Below, in pieces: positions 7,530 through 16,830 of a DNA stretch of 42,441 nucleotides (within the stretch, counting starts at the first letter, position 1; each line of letters opens with the position of its first letter). The position numbers and the translations under genes were made by a program. This stretch comes from Candidatus Coatesiibacteriota bacterium (GTDB lineage: Bacteria; JAFGND01), in contig JAFGND010000002.1 in NCBI GenBank assembly GCA_016927185.1, forward strand, positions 1 to 42,441, written 5' to 3'. The notes under the pieces are model-generated. The model saw only the letters and a list, made by a program, of their open reading frames with translations, had not been told where the DNA came from and did no database searches.

Positions 7530-8386
7530 ATAACAACAATTGTCTGAAAACCTATAAGTCTGTTATCGCTCAGCAATTTACAGAAATATGCCCCTTCCTT
7601 CAGATTTCCTCCCTGCATTTTCTGGCTGTAAGTGACGTAATTCTCATTGCCGTTTGCAGTATAATCAAAGGATGTGATGACATTATCCAGGTTTTCATGA
7701 CACCATGCGAAAGTGATTTTCTCTCCAGCTGACAAAGGTCTGTTGAAAGTGAATTTGAATACTATATTACCTGAATAGTTTTTCTTGACTGTATTGGTTT
7801 TCCTGTCAATATTGTTGCTTGTTTTCCCTATACCAACCTCATTCTGAGATGAAACAAGAGATGGAGAAACCACCTTGTTTATATTGGTCTGGGAAGGAAT
7901 ACTTACAGAACGTGACGAAGAAGGTTTTGATTGGGATTGACTGACAAAAAGCACTGCAATCATGCTTATTCCCATTAAAAGAACTGCCATGCCGACTGCT
8001 AAAATAATTATTCTTGTGTTTTTTCTAGAAGTCTCTATTATTCTTGGATCAGACTGGTATTGATTTTTATATGATCTGTTAACCAATTCATTGGCTTCTT
8101 TTGTAGACATGTTTATGATTCTGCTTTGAGAATTGATTTTTATATCAGGATTTTTGCTTAAAGCATCGTTTATTATATTTTTCAGATCCTCCTGTGAATA
8201 ATCTACCTCTTCAGATGACAGGTCTTCAAGTGTCATTTCACTTGAAATAACAGAACCTTTGTTCATATTTGAACCGGATAGATTCAATTTATCGAATATC
8301 CCTGAGATATTATGTCCGCATTTCTGGCATACTTCCATATCAGGATGATTTTCAAATCCACAATTATAACATTTCTTCAATCTCAT
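7523..8386 (-). CDS. Zinc-ribbon single-pass membrane protein of unknown function
   Basis: 287 residues. The N-terminus is a zinc ribbon (CYNCGFENHPDMEVCQKCG, residues 6-23). An acidic, low-complexity stretch follows, then one hydrophobic segment (about 126-148, IIILAVGMAVLLMGISMIAVLFV), a Ser-rich linker and a ~75-residue C-terminal domain (from about 205) with alternating hydrophobic residues ending FQTIVVMK. That domain resembles an immunoglobulin-like beta fold, although I cannot name the family. The layout implies a cytoplasmic metal-binding head and an extracytoplasmic beta domain, as in several envelope-sensing or scaffold proteins. AAGGAAG precedes the ATG. It is divergent from tyrS and tail-to-tail with hdrA. 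No function is claimed. Confidence 0.75.
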   Translation of the reverse strand: MRLKKCYNCGFENHPDMEVCQKCGHNISGIFDKLNLSGSNMNKGSVISSEMTLEDLSSEEVDYSQEDLKNIINDALSKNPDIKINSQSRIINMSTKEANELVNRSYKNQYQSDPRIIETSRKNTRIIILAVGMAVLLMGISMIAVLFVSQSQSKPSSSRSVSIPSQTNINKVVSPSLVSSQNEVGIGKTSNNIDRKTNTVKKNYSGNIVFKFTFNRPLSAGEKITFAWCHENLDNVITSFDYTANGNENYVTYSQKMQGGNLKEGAYFCKLLSDNRLIGFQTIVVMK

Positions 8387-8430
8387 TTAATCTTCCTTTT
8401 TTTATTAACCATTTCTTTCACGGGTTTTTA

Positions 8431-8436
8431 TGTCAA
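8431..8436 (-). promoter_or_regulatory. Candidate -35 box of the zinc-ribbon membrane gene (TTGACA)
   Basis: The minus strand reads TTGACA here, 45 bp upstream of the ATG at 8386, in the 224-bp divergent space before tyrS. No good TATAAT is seen at 16-18 bp, so only the -35-like hexamer is supported. The same hexamer recurs in several other gaps of this window. Confidence 0.35.
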
Positions 8437-8539
8437 TAAAAATATGGAATTGCATGAATTAAGCATCAATTTTTATTCTTGAACCTGTTGAACTTAATTG
8501 TAAAACAATCTTTCAGTTTTTGAAGCAAAACAGATGCTT

Positions 8540-8545
8540 TATAAT
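8540..8545 (+). promoter_or_regulatory. Candidate -10 box of tyrS (TATAAT)
   Basis: A perfect TATAAT lies 65 bp before the tyrS start, in the non-coding divergent gap. A TTGAAG sits 14 bp upstream, which is short for a -35 element, so the -35 assignment is open. No T-box or other tRNA-sensing leader structure is recognisable in the leader. Confidence 0.4.
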
Positions 8546-8610
8546 CTCTTTTGCTTGCCAAAAAGAATGCTAATATGAAATCAAGCAGGATAAATCGAAA
8601 GGAGCAGAAC

Positions 8611-9978
8611 ATGCATTCTCCAGAACAGCAACTGTTTTTGTTGATGTACGGGACTAAATTCGCTGATGAAGACGAAGATTTCCTCAAGAACTCAGAGGAT
8701 ATTCCAAAGGGAGGCCTGAGGGAACAGATGAGCAAGGATCTCCTGGCAAGGTTAAAGGAAGGGAAACCATTAAGGGTATATCTGGGAGTTGATCCAACAA
8801 AGATTTCTCTTCATATTGGACATCTACTCCCTGTACTTAAACTGAAGACTTTTCAGGAACTTGGTCATCAAGTTGTTTTCCTTATTGGTGATTATACTGG
8901 CTTGATTGGAGATCCAAGTGGTCAATCCAGGGAACGGCAGCAATTCACTCATGAGGATTTAATGGAAAATGCAAAGGGATATACGGATCAGGCATTCAAG
9001 GTTCTTGATCCCGAAAAGACAGAGATAAGATTCAATGGTGAATGGCTTTCCAGATTGCAATTCAAGGATCTCGTCAAGATAGCCAGCTATTTCCCTTTGA
9101 AACAGATAATAGCAAGACGTGATTTTCAGGAGAGAATGGAAAAGGGAGTCAGTCTGAGATTTCATGAAACACTCTATGCATTGATGCAAGGTTATGATGC
9201 CTATGCACTGGAATGTGATGTACAGGTAGGTGCATATGATCAACATTTCAATATGCTGGCAGGCAGGATAATCCAGGAAAATATGGGTCAGAAACCTCAT
9301 ATTATGCTTACTGTTCCATTGCTGATGGGAACAGATGGAAGGAAAATGAGTAAATCCTTTGGCAATACAATAAATGTGCTGGACTCTCCTTCTGACATGT
9401 ATGCAAAGGTGATGAGAATATCGGATTCTTTCATATCTCATTATCTTGATCTGGCAACTGACTTCAGTATAGAGGAAAAGGAAAACCTCAAGAAGAGAAT
9501 TGAACAGGATCCTATGGGTGTAAAAAAGAGAATTGCCTTCAATGTAACACAACGTTATCACAAGATAGAAGGAGCTGAAGAAGGTGAAAGGAGATTCAGA
9601 GAATCCAGTCAGGAGCGCCAGATTCCTCTTGATATAGAGAATGCAGAACCGCTTGAGATAAATGAAGATTACGACAAGGATCAAAACCTGTATATTCCTG
9701 GCATCTTCCTTAAGGCAGAACTTGTAGAATCAGCTTCTATTGCAAGAACACTTATCAAGCAGAATGGACTCAAAATATATGATATGCAGATGACCAATTT
9801 GACATATGATAACAGGCATATTCTGCTCAAGGAGCTGAGAGAGAATGTTACTGATAAAAGGAAGGAATACAAGGAAATAATTATCCAGGATATAAGAATG
9901 AACCTGAGAGAAGGATTTTATATACTCCAGAAAGGCAAGCATAATTTCAGGATGATTTATTTGAAGTGCAGGAAGTAA
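8611..9978 (+). CDS. tyrS: Tyrosyl-tRNA synthetase
   Basis: 455 residues, a class I aminoacyl-tRNA synthetase that charges tRNA-Tyr. The HIGH signature is at 68-71 (SLHIGH), preceded by RVYLGVDPT; the tyrosine-binding GDYTGLIGDPSGQ follows, and KMSKS is at 245-249 (DGRKMSKSFGN). The C-terminal ~85 residues (AELVESASIARTLIKQNGLKI...) look like an S4 RNA-binding domain. The start at 8611 is chosen for GAAAGGAG six bases upstream; the open frame reaches an ATG at 8551 but those residues are lysine/asparagine-rich and have no family counterpart. The variant with VDPT and a long insertion before HIGH is the longer bacterial TyrRS type. Its stop is followed 18 bp later by a lipoprotein gene. Confidence 0.95.
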   Translation: MHSPEQQLFLLMYGTKFADEDEDFLKNSEDIPKGGLREQMSKDLLARLKEGKPLRVYLGVDPTKISLHIGHLLPVLKLKTFQELGHQVVFLIGDYTGLIGDPSGQSRERQQFTHEDLMENAKGYTDQAFKVLDPEKTEIRFNGEWLSRLQFKDLVKIASYFPLKQIIARRDFQERMEKGVSLRFHETLYALMQGYDAYALECDVQVGAYDQHFNMLAGRIIQENMGQKPHIMLTVPLLMGTDGRKMSKSFGNTINVLDSPSDMYAKVMRISDSFISHYLDLATDFSIEEKENLKKRIEQDPMGVKKRIAFNVTQRYHKIEGAEEGERRFRESSQERQIPLDIENAEPLEINEDYDKDQNLYIPGIFLKAELVESASIARTLIKQNGLKIYDMQMTNLTYDNRHILLKELRENVTDKRKEYKEIIIQDIRMNLREGFYILQKGKHNFRMIYLKCRK

Positions 9979-9996
9979 GGAAGTTATCTTTTTGTT

Positions 9997-10647
9997 ATGC
10001 AAAGATTTCTGTTTTGTATAATACTGTTGTTCTTAGTTTCTTGCGGCAAACCATTAACTCCGAAAGAAACAGGCTCAAGATTTCTGAAACTTGCAAAAGA
10101 GGGAAAGAAGGAAGAAGCTCTGGAACTTGTGCTTCCTGAAGACAGAAGAAGGTTAAGGATGGTTGAGGAAGGAATATTGAAACTCCAGAAAGTCTCTCCT
10201 GATTTCGGCAATAAATTGTCAGGGAGACTTGACTACTGGAATTCATATGCTTCCATTGACACTGCATATCTAAAGATGCAACTTATGCTTGAAAACAGGA
10301 TTCTGCTTATGTATGTTGTTCATCATAAAGATGACAATTATTACAGGCAGCTGCAGCTAGTTTTAGTTAACAGGGAAGGGAAATGGTATGTTGATCTGCC
10401 AGTGCCTCCAAATGCTGTTTTCCAGATAAATGACTGGATTGACATGGCTCTGGAAGGAAAGGAACTCCCTGAATTCAATCTTGACTTACCTGATTACGCA
10501 AAAATATATGAAAAAAGGGACAGTATTGCTGAACAGATGAAAAGAAAGGCAGTAGAGGATAGTCTGAAAAGGGAAAAGGAAAAGAAGAGGCTGGAAGAAA
10601 GAAAAAACAAGAGTAAAAAGCCTGACAATACAAAGAAAAAAAAATAA
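9997..10647 (+). CDS. Lipoprotein, NTF2/DUF4878-like with basic coiled tail
   Basis: 216 residues. Residues 1-16 are a lipoprotein signal peptide ending in the lipobox LVSC (Cys16), so the protein should be lipid-anchored in the envelope. The following ~120 residues (PLTPKETGSRFLKLAKEGKKEEALELVLPEDRRR... and a strand-rich part ending GKWYVDLPVPP) resemble the NTF2-like fold of DUF4878-type lipoproteins. The last 45 residues are a highly charged Lys/Glu/Arg helix, which could bind nucleic acid, peptidoglycan or lipid head groups. The Shine-Dalgarno TAAGGAAG overlaps the tyrS stop at an unusually long 13-base spacing, so translation may be weak or coupled. Fold assignment is tentative. Confidence 0.75.
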   Translation: MQRFLFCIILLFLVSCGKPLTPKETGSRFLKLAKEGKKEEALELVLPEDRRRLRMVEEGILKLQKVSPDFGNKLSGRLDYWNSYASIDTAYLKMQLMLENRILLMYVVHHKDDNYYRQLQLVLVNREGKWYVDLPVPPNAVFQINDWIDMALEGKELPEFNLDLPDYAKIYEKRDSIAEQMKRKAVEDSLKREKEKKRLEERKNKSKKPDNTKKKK

Positions 10648-10675
10648 CAGAGAAGATCAGAATTGTGCATATTAC

Positions 10676-10681
10676 TTGACA
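10676..10681 (+). promoter_or_regulatory. TTGACA -35-like element before the ten-gene operon
   Basis: TTGACA occurs in the 84-bp gap between the lipoprotein gene and the gene at 10732. A well-matched -10 at standard spacing is not visible; TATAGAT lies much further downstream, just ahead of AAGGGGG. This is the only gap longer than 25 bp before 23297, so any promoter for the following run is most likely here. Confidence 0.4.
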
Positions 10682-10731
10682 TAATAAGTGTAAATCAGGA
10701 CTAAGCATATTGTTATAGATAAGGGGGAAAT

Positions 10732-11325
10732 ATGAGTCTTCTAGACAGAACGAATTATTTCGTTAAGGAAAGAGTCGGTTTTTTCAAGGCAGCGAATGCT
10801 TATGATTTGATGGATGATAATGGAAACAATATTGGAGTGGTTCAGGAGATTGTTCCAAATTTTCTTATAAAAATGCTGAAATTCACTGATTATAAGCCAA
10901 TGCTTCCATTCACGGTCTGGTTTTCTGAAATGGATGAGAGAAAACTCTTCTTCATAAAAAGAGGTTTCACTATCTTCATGTCGAAAATCACTGTTCATGA
11001 CGAAGATGGAAGGCTTCTTGGTTCATTCAAGCAGAAATTTGCACTTCTGAAATTCAAGTTCGAAGTCTATGATGCATCTTCAAGTCTTGTGGCAAATCTT
11101 CTGGGTGACTGGAAAGGATGGGACTTCAAACTTGTGGATAAATCAGGGAATGAGTTTCTCAAGATTACAAAAAAATGGGCAGGACTTGGCAGGGAATTGT
11201 TCACTTCAGCTGATAATTATATAATCGCATTCAACGAGACAAGAAAATTCACTTTAGACGAGAAAAAGCTTTTTCTCTCGGCAGCAATAACAGTTGATAT
11301 GGTACTGAAGGAAAGCAACAGATAG
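10732..11325 (+). CDS. LURP-one/scramblase-like family protein
   Basis: 197 residues without signal peptide or clear membrane helix. The alternation of short strands (YDLMDDNGNNIGVVQE, ITVHDEDGRLLGSFKQ, FEVYDASSSLVANLLGDWKGWDFKLVDKSGNEFLKITKKW, FTSADNYIIAFN) is that of the tubby-like LURP-one-related / phospholipid scramblase-like family, in which D-x-x-G turns recur and a C-terminal helix is buried in a beta barrel. Bacterial members are mostly uncharacterised; lipid or membrane association is a family inference. AAGGGGG precedes the ATG. It is the first gene of a tight run that continues without gaps over 21 bp to 23297. Confidence 0.7.
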   Translation: MSLLDRTNYFVKERVGFFKAANAYDLMDDNGNNIGVVQEIVPNFLIKMLKFTDYKPMLPFTVWFSEMDERKLFFIKRGFTIFMSKITVHDEDGRLLGSFKQKFALLKFKFEVYDASSSLVANLLGDWKGWDFKLVDKSGNEFLKITKKWAGLGRELFTSADNYIIAFNETRKFTLDEKKLFLSAAITVDMVLKESNR

Positions 11326-11329
11326 AAAA

Positions 11330-12577
11330 ATGTCCACCCTTGCGCATCAATTGATTCCCAGTCTTTCAAGCATTGATTCTGATAGCAGAATAAAGAAGAG
11401 GAATAACTCAGCGAACGGGATTAGCAAGTTGATAACAACAGTTTCCAAATTAACAATTGGATTTTGCCTGTATGTTTATCACAAGAAGATATCAATCTGG
11501 GTGAAGATAATTACTGTAATAATGACTTTTTCCTCTCTTTCTGCAGGAATAATTTACTGGAACAAGACAGGGGGCTGGGAGCATTATGGAGCTGACATAT
11601 CTGAGTCAGTAAGAACAGTAATTGGTGCTGATAATATGGATGTTGCAGAGAAGTATATTTTCAAATACAAAGACAAATACAACAGGTTAGTTTATCTTCT
11701 TTCAAGTGAGGAGGAAATCCTTGTAAGACAGACTGATGACTTCTCTGGAAAACAATTCAAGACTAAGGGTATAACCAAACCCATCAATTTCAAAAGCATA
11801 CTTATTCCTGAAAAACCTAATGAAGGTCAATGGATTCAAAAACCTGGTGGCTACTGGTACACATTCCTTAGACCTGATGTAAAAAGACCGTATGCGGAAG
11901 TATATTTCTACTGGTTTGGCAGAAAGGACTTCCATTTGAATATAATGTGTGGTACAGGAGAACCTGCAAGAGGTCCTGGAAGAATTTCCTTTGAAAAGAT
12001 GCCTGATCTTGCAGCTGCATTCAGTGGAGGATTCAGATATCAGCATGGGGGATATGGACTTGTACAGGAAGGAAAGGTTTATGCCAATCCAATACTTACA
12101 CCGAGATCCAAGATATTCGGGAATGATATTGGAACAATATATATGAGTGATGATTCAGTATGGGTTGCTCCTCACGTACCTGATCCAGCTCCAAGGTGGC
12201 ATTCAATGAGACAGAATTTAACCTTGCTTGTAAGGGATGGGAAACCTGAACTTGCCAATTTGAAGTGGGGATGGACAGTAGCGGGAAGTGTTTACACAAG
12301 AAGAAGTGCTGTTGGAGTGGATCAAAGTGGTAATATAATATATGCCCTTGGAGATAATTTATCAGGTCAAACCCTTGCCATTGCACTTGCGACAGGAGGA
12401 GTATGGAACGCAATACATCTTGATATGAATCCTGGAAATGTTCACTTTGGTGCTTTTGCATGGGACAAGGAAGAGAAGAAACCAGTTGTTATTGATAAAT
12501 TCAATTATTATCCTGGTTGCTATTTGAATACAAGCGGCAGGGATTTTTTCTATGTCACAAGAAAAAAAAGTAAGTAA
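11330..12577 (+). CDS. Phosphodiester glycosidase-like protein (NAGPA/DUF2233 family), membrane anchored
   Basis: 415 residues. One membrane segment lies at about 55-78 (VKIITVIMTFSSLSAGIIYW), placing the large C-terminal part outside the cytoplasm. From about residue 210 the sequence shows the DUF2233/NAGPA hallmarks: AAAFSGGFRYQHGGYGL, a gap, then TRRSAVGVDQSGNIIYA and GVWNAIHLDMNPGN, the conserved Arg/Asp/Gly-rich catalytic core of N-acetylglucosamine-1-phosphodiester alpha-N-acetylglucosaminidases. In bacteria this family is thought to act on glycosyl phosphodiesters of envelope polymers. It starts 4 bp after the LURP-like gene without a strong Shine-Dalgarno, suggesting coupling. The N-terminal 50 residues are basic and poorly conserved in look, so a later start is possible. 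Confidence 0.8.
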   Translation: MSTLAHQLIPSLSSIDSDSRIKKRNNSANGISKLITTVSKLTIGFCLYVYHKKISIWVKIITVIMTFSSLSAGIIYWNKTGGWEHYGADISESVRTVIGADNMDVAEKYIFKYKDKYNRLVYLLSSEEEILVRQTDDFSGKQFKTKGITKPINFKSILIPEKPNEGQWIQKPGGYWYTFLRPDVKRPYAEVYFYWFGRKDFHLNIMCGTGEPARGPGRISFEKMPDLAAAFSGGFRYQHGGYGLVQEGKVYANPILTPRSKIFGNDIGTIYMSDDSVWVAPHVPDPAPRWHSMRQNLTLLVRDGKPELANLKWGWTVAGSVYTRRSAVGVDQSGNIIYALGDNLSGQTLAIALATGGVWNAIHLDMNPGNVHFGAFAWDKEEKKPVVIDKFNYYPGCYLNTSGRDFFYVTRKKSK

Positions 12578-12591
12578 TTTGTTGTAACTTC

Positions 12592-13662
12592 ATGCAAGAA
12601 AACTGGAAAAAAATGAAAATAGATGAATTGAAAAAAACTGCTCTGGATGAATTAAAAGAAGTATTAGATGGAGATTCTCTTAATTCATGGTATATAAAAT
12701 ATCTGGGGAAGAAAGGAGAGATTTCAAGCATACTCAAATCTCTTGGCAGTCTTTCACCTGAAGAAAGGTCCAGAACGGGACAGATTGCGAATGAAACAAA
12801 GAATCTCCTGAATTCCGAATTTGCGAGGAAAAAAACAGAGATACAGCAGATTGAAATCCAGTCAAAGTTGAAGATGGATTTCGATTTGACTATGCTTTCT
12901 TCTGATACACCATTTAATATAATGTCTGGTACTATTCATCCGGTTACATCTATAAAGTGGGAGATAGAGGAAATATTCATAAGGATGGGATTCACAATAG
13001 AGGAAGGTCCTGAAGTTGAAAGCGAATACTATAATTTTGATGCGCTGAATACACCTTCATGGCATCCTGCAAGAGATATGCAGGATACATTCTGGCTTAC
13101 AGACGGAAGAGTATTGAGAACCCAGACAAGTGCGGTACAGGTGAGAACCATGGAAAAATTCGTTGAGGAGAGACGGGATTTCCCTCTCATGTCTATTGTT
13201 CCTGGAAGGTGCTTCAGATATGAAACAATAGATCCTTCACATGAAAATACATTCTACCAGATAGAGGGCTTGATGGTTGGTGAAAAAATATCAATTGCCA
13301 ATTTAATCTGCACCATGAAGATTCTATTAAAGGAAGTGTTCAAAAGAGATGTGAAGACAAGGTTGAGACCGGGATATTTCCCATTCGTGGAACCTGGATT
13401 TGAACTAGATATCAATTGCGAGATATGTAACGGACAAGGATGTCCAACATGCAAACAATCAGGCTGGCTTGAACTTCTTCCCTGTGGTATGGTACATCCA
13501 AATGTGCTTAAGAGTGGCAGGATTGACAATACAAGATATACGGGATTTGCATTTGGACTGGGTCTTACAAGACTTGCAATGATGAAATACGGAATAGATG
13601 ATATAAGATATTTGAATTCAGGTGATCTGAGAGTCCTCAAGCAATTCAGGAAGGTAGTTTAA
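12592..13662 (+). CDS. pheS: Phenylalanyl-tRNA synthetase alpha subunit
   Basis: 356 residues. An N-terminal coiled coil (PheS tRNA-binding arm, about 5-95, including LGKKGEISSILKSLGSLSPEER) leads into the class II core: HPVTSIKWEIEEIFIRMGFTIEEGPEVESEYYNFDALN, the RTQTSAVQVRTM motif 2 region, RYETIDPSHENTFYQIEG, the PGFELDINCEICNGQGCPTC insert and the motif 3 GFAFGLGLTRLAMMKYGI. With PheT it forms the (alpha-beta)2 enzyme charging tRNA-Phe. ATG at 12592 is used; ATG at 12613 is an alternative that would better match common family length. It overlaps pheT by one base (TAATG). Confidence 0.96.
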   Translation: MQENWKKMKIDELKKTALDELKEVLDGDSLNSWYIKYLGKKGEISSILKSLGSLSPEERSRTGQIANETKNLLNSEFARKKTEIQQIEIQSKLKMDFDLTMLSSDTPFNIMSGTIHPVTSIKWEIEEIFIRMGFTIEEGPEVESEYYNFDALNTPSWHPARDMQDTFWLTDGRVLRTQTSAVQVRTMEKFVEERRDFPLMSIVPGRCFRYETIDPSHENTFYQIEGLMVGEKISIANLICTMKILLKEVFKRDVKTRLRPGYFPFVEPGFELDINCEICNGQGCPTCKQSGWLELLPCGMVHPNVLKSGRIDNTRYTGFAFGLGLTRLAMMKYGIDDIRYLNSGDLRVLKQFRKVV

Positions 13663-16055
13663 TGAAGCTGTCCCTGAACTGGTTGAAAGAGTTTGTCTGT
13701 CTTGATGATATTGCTCCTTCTGAAATAGCATTGAAGTTAACATTGAGTACCGCAGAGATAGAAGGCTACGAGATAAAAGGTGAAAATGTCAGGAATGTAG
13801 TATTAGGTGAAATTATTAATATAAAAAAGCATGAGGATACAGGGAAGTCCATTGTCATCGTTGATACAGGTAAGGGAGGACATTTGCAGACATATTGCGG
13901 GGCTCCAGACCTGCAGCTGGGACAGAGAGTTGCTTGTGCCTTATCTGGAGGATCTTTATGCGGTATTGGAGAAATAAAAGAGGAAACTGTGCATGGAATA
14001 TTGAGTAGCTGTGTGCTTGCTTCTGAGAAGGAACTTGGAATATCTGATGATGACAGTCGACTTTATTATTATAATGAACAAGCAGAACTGGGGACATCAA
14101 TCAAGGATCTTATACAGATAGACGATGTTATTTTAGAGGTAGATAACAAGGCAATAACTCACAGACCTGATTTATGGGGTCATTATGGATTTGCCAGAGA
14201 GCTGGCTGCCATATTCAAAAGAGAACTCGGTCAATTGCAGATAATAGAAGCAGAGAAAATTCAAACGGATAAACCTGAGCTTTCAATTGAAATACTGAAA
14301 CCTGATTTATGCTACAGATATACAGGTTTGGCTATAGGCAATGTTCCAGTTGTTAAATCCCCGGACAACATAAGAATAAGATTGTATTATCTTGGAATGA
14401 GGGCAATAAATTTAATAGTGGATTTATCCAATTACATACTTCTGGAAACCGGTCAGCCAACTCATTGTTTTGATTACAGGCTTGTAAAAGCTATCTGCGT
14501 GGACAGTATTGATTCTGAGGATAAATTCAATACACTCGATGGTGTCGAGAGGATTTTACCTGAAAACTCTCTTCTAATAAAAGGTCCAGATAAGGCAGTT
14601 GCTCTTGCAGGAATAATGGGTGGTGAAGAATCCGAAATAAAGGAAGATACTACAACCTTGCTTCTTGAATCAGCTAATTTCAATGCAGCTCATATAAGAA
14701 AGACATCTATGAAAACAGGTTTGAGAACTGAATCATCTATGAGATTCGAGAAATCCATTGATCCAGAGCTTACCATCATTGCTGTAATGAGATTTCTAGA
14801 ACTGCTTAGTTCATCGAATATTGAATGGAAACTACTGTCAAGATTAACAGACAGGAATTACAGCAAATATGAGAAAATCACTCTTGATATTTCTTATGAA
14901 TGGATAAGGGAATTCACTGGGCATGACATTGCTATTGATGAAATCAAGGATATTTTAAGCAGATTGCACTTCAAGGTTATTGAGATCAAGAAGGACAATG
15001 ATATAATCCTGACAGTTGAAATTCCGTCATTCAGGGCAACAAGAGATATATCGATAAAGGAGGATATAGCTGAGGAGATTTCAAGAATTTACGGATTTGA
15101 TAATATAAAACCTGTTCATGCTTTTACGCCAATAAATGCAAGAAAAACAAAGAAGGATTATGTAAAGAATATATTAAAGCACTTCATATTAGAGGGAGGT
15201 TTCACTGAGATCCAGTGTTATCCCTGGTTTGAGAGGAAATGGATTGAGACGATTGGATATAAATCCTTAAATCTGCTAACATTAAGAAATCCTGCGCTGG
15301 AAGGTCAGGAAAATCTCAAAGATACTCTGATCCCCAATCTTCTTATGATATTACTTGAAAATACGAGATTTGAAGAAAATATGAGGATTGTGGAGATATC
15401 AAAGACTTTTTCAGGAAAGAAAGAATATACCTGTCTTGCAGGCATATCACTTGTTGATGAGATAAACAGAGAGAAGGAATTTCATCACGTAAAATCCTTG
15501 ATTAGAAAGATTCCACGTTTATTGAACAAGGAAGAATGGTTTTTCAGATTGTATGAAGAAATTGATCTTAGTTGGGTAAATCCTCATGCATGTCTGAGTA
15601 TTGAAGTACCAGAAAAAGCTGGTTATTTTGCAGCACTTCATCCTGATATAATGAAGAAGGAACATCCTTTCAAGGGTATAAAATTTCCTGTAAGAAAATC
15701 AGTATGGCTTTTTGAGCTGAATCTTGATATTGTTGCTGATGGAAAGGATAATGAAGTTCTTTTCAGGGAACCTCTCAGGTATCAATCCACCAGGCTTGAT
15801 TTCTCTATTCTTGCAGAGAAAAAAGAGACATTCGATGAAATATGGAAAAAGATATCTTCTTTCACTCATGAAAATCTGCTGGATATAAGATACAGATATA
15901 AGTACGAAGGGTCGGGGTTGCCTGAGAAAATGAAAAGTCTTACATTCTGTTTTGAGATAAATGGACTGAATCATACATTGTCAGGAGAAGAGATAGAAGA
16001 AATACACAACAGGATTTCAGAACATATAACAAAGAAGGGATTTTCCCTGAGATAA
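13662..16055 (+). CDS. pheT: Phenylalanyl-tRNA synthetase beta subunit
   Basis: 797 residues, normal length. Domains in order: an N-terminal MKLSLNWLKEFV opening; a tRNA-binding OB domain (about 40-150, VLGEIINIKKHEDTGK...TYCGAPD...GGSLCG); the B3/B4 editing region (RYTGLAIGN, MRAINLIVDLSNYILLETGQPTHCFDY); a B5 domain (about 400-470); the class II-like core; and a C-terminal ferredoxin-fold anticodon-binding domain (FREPLRYQSTRLDFSILAEKKETFDEIW). Together with PheS this is a complete enzyme. Start and stop of pheS/pheT overlap by one base, implying translational coupling. No leader-peptide attenuator is recognisable ahead of pheS. Confidence 0.96.
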   Translation: MKLSLNWLKEFVCLDDIAPSEIALKLTLSTAEIEGYEIKGENVRNVVLGEIINIKKHEDTGKSIVIVDTGKGGHLQTYCGAPDLQLGQRVACALSGGSLCGIGEIKEETVHGILSSCVLASEKELGISDDDSRLYYYNEQAELGTSIKDLIQIDDVILEVDNKAITHRPDLWGHYGFARELAAIFKRELGQLQIIEAEKIQTDKPELSIEILKPDLCYRYTGLAIGNVPVVKSPDNIRIRLYYLGMRAINLIVDLSNYILLETGQPTHCFDYRLVKAICVDSIDSEDKFNTLDGVERILPENSLLIKGPDKAVALAGIMGGEESEIKEDTTTLLLESANFNAAHIRKTSMKTGLRTESSMRFEKSIDPELTIIAVMRFLELLSSSNIEWKLLSRLTDRNYSKYEKITLDISYEWIREFTGHDIAIDEIKDILSRLHFKVIEIKKDNDIILTVEIPSFRATRDISIKEDIAEEISRIYGFDNIKPVHAFTPINARKTKKDYVKNILKHFILEGGFTEIQCYPWFERKWIETIGYKSLNLLTLRNPALEGQENLKDTLIPNLLMILLENTRFEENMRIVEISKTFSGKKEYTCLAGISLVDEINREKEFHHVKSLIRKIPRLLNKEEWFFRLYEEIDLSWVNPHACLSIEVPEKAGYFAALHPDIMKKEHPFKGIKFPVRKSVWLFELNLDIVADGKDNEVLFREPLRYQSTRLDFSILAEKKETFDEIWKKISSFTHENLLDIRYRYKYEGSGLPEKMKSLTFCFEINGLNHTLSGEEIEEIHNRISEHITKKGFSLR

Positions 16056-16076
16056 TTCTTAATAATGAAGTTATAG

Positions 16077-16829
16077 ATGTCTAAAAAGGAAACTGAACAG
16101 AATCTTGATTATGAGATGCCTTTTGAAGAGCATCTTGAGGAGTTGCGTCACAGGCTTTTTAAATGCCTGATTGCAGTCCTTGTTTTCATGATAATTTCCT
16201 ATGTATTCATAAACAGAATAGTAATCTTCCTTAGAAAACCTCTAGGTGACTACAAATTGATTTTTCTATCTCCTAATGAAGCATTCATGGCTTATATAAA
16301 ACTTGCCTTGTATTGCGGATTGATATTCGCTGTTCCAGTAATAATATATCAATTATGGAGATTCATATCAATTGCCCTGTTTCCCAGGGAAAGACACGCA
16401 TTGATTTCTTATGTTCCGGTATCAATGCTGTTGTTCCTGACAGGAGCTGCATTTGCATATTATGTCGCCCTGCCTATAGGATTGAAGTTTCTTCTCACTT
16501 TCCCTCCTGAAGACGCGAACATAGAACCGATGCTTTCATTATCCAAGTACTTCGGTTTTGTGGGCATGTTCATACTTGGTTTCGGCTTGTTGTTCCAGTT
16601 ACCAATGATCATAATAATCCTGACGAGGCTCGGAATAATTGCACCAAAGACCTTATCAGGAAAGAGAAGGCATATAATACTTGCCATATTCATTATTGCA
16701 GCAATTTTCTCCCCGCCTGATGTAATCACTCAATCTTTGCTTGCCATTCCACTTGTTTTTCTTTTCGAGATTTCAATATGGTTATCTTATTTATTTGCAA
16801 GAAGGAGAAAGAAGGAATTAGAGGAATGA
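16077..16829 (+). CDS. tatC: Twin-arginine translocase subunit TatC
   Basis: 250 residues with six hydrophobic segments. The conserved N-terminal cytoplasmic motif is present (MPFEEHLEELRHRLFK), as are FLSPNEAFMAYIKLALYCGLIFAVPVIIYQLWRFI and the FSPPDVITQ stretch ahead of the last helix. TatC binds the twin-arginine signal and recruits TatA to export folded proteins across the inner membrane. It sits 21 bp after pheT and 1 bp before the radical SAM gene. No tatA is adjacent, so it must be elsewhere. Confidence 0.96.
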   Translation: MSKKETEQNLDYEMPFEEHLEELRHRLFKCLIAVLVFMIISYVFINRIVIFLRKPLGDYKLIFLSPNEAFMAYIKLALYCGLIFAVPVIIYQLWRFISIALFPRERHALISYVPVSMLLFLTGAAFAYYVALPIGLKFLLTFPPEDANIEPMLSLSKYFGFVGMFILGFGLLFQLPMIIIILTRLGIIAPKTLSGKRRHIILAIFIIAAIFSPPDVITQSLLAIPLVFLFEISIWLSYLFARRRKKELEE

Positions 16830-16830
16830 C

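Noticed and set aside
8387-8610. T-box riboswitch ahead of tyrS or a leader attenuator ahead of pheS
   Set aside because: No T-box bulge sequence or terminator/antiterminator pair is visible in the tyrS leader. The pheS gene has only a 14-bp gap and no leader peptide.
8959-9684. A 241-codon open frame on the minus strand inside tyrS
   Set aside because: It is fully antisense to an evident tyrS, has no ribosome site or recognisable domain, and its Ser/Leu/His/Ile-rich composition is that of a mirror frame.
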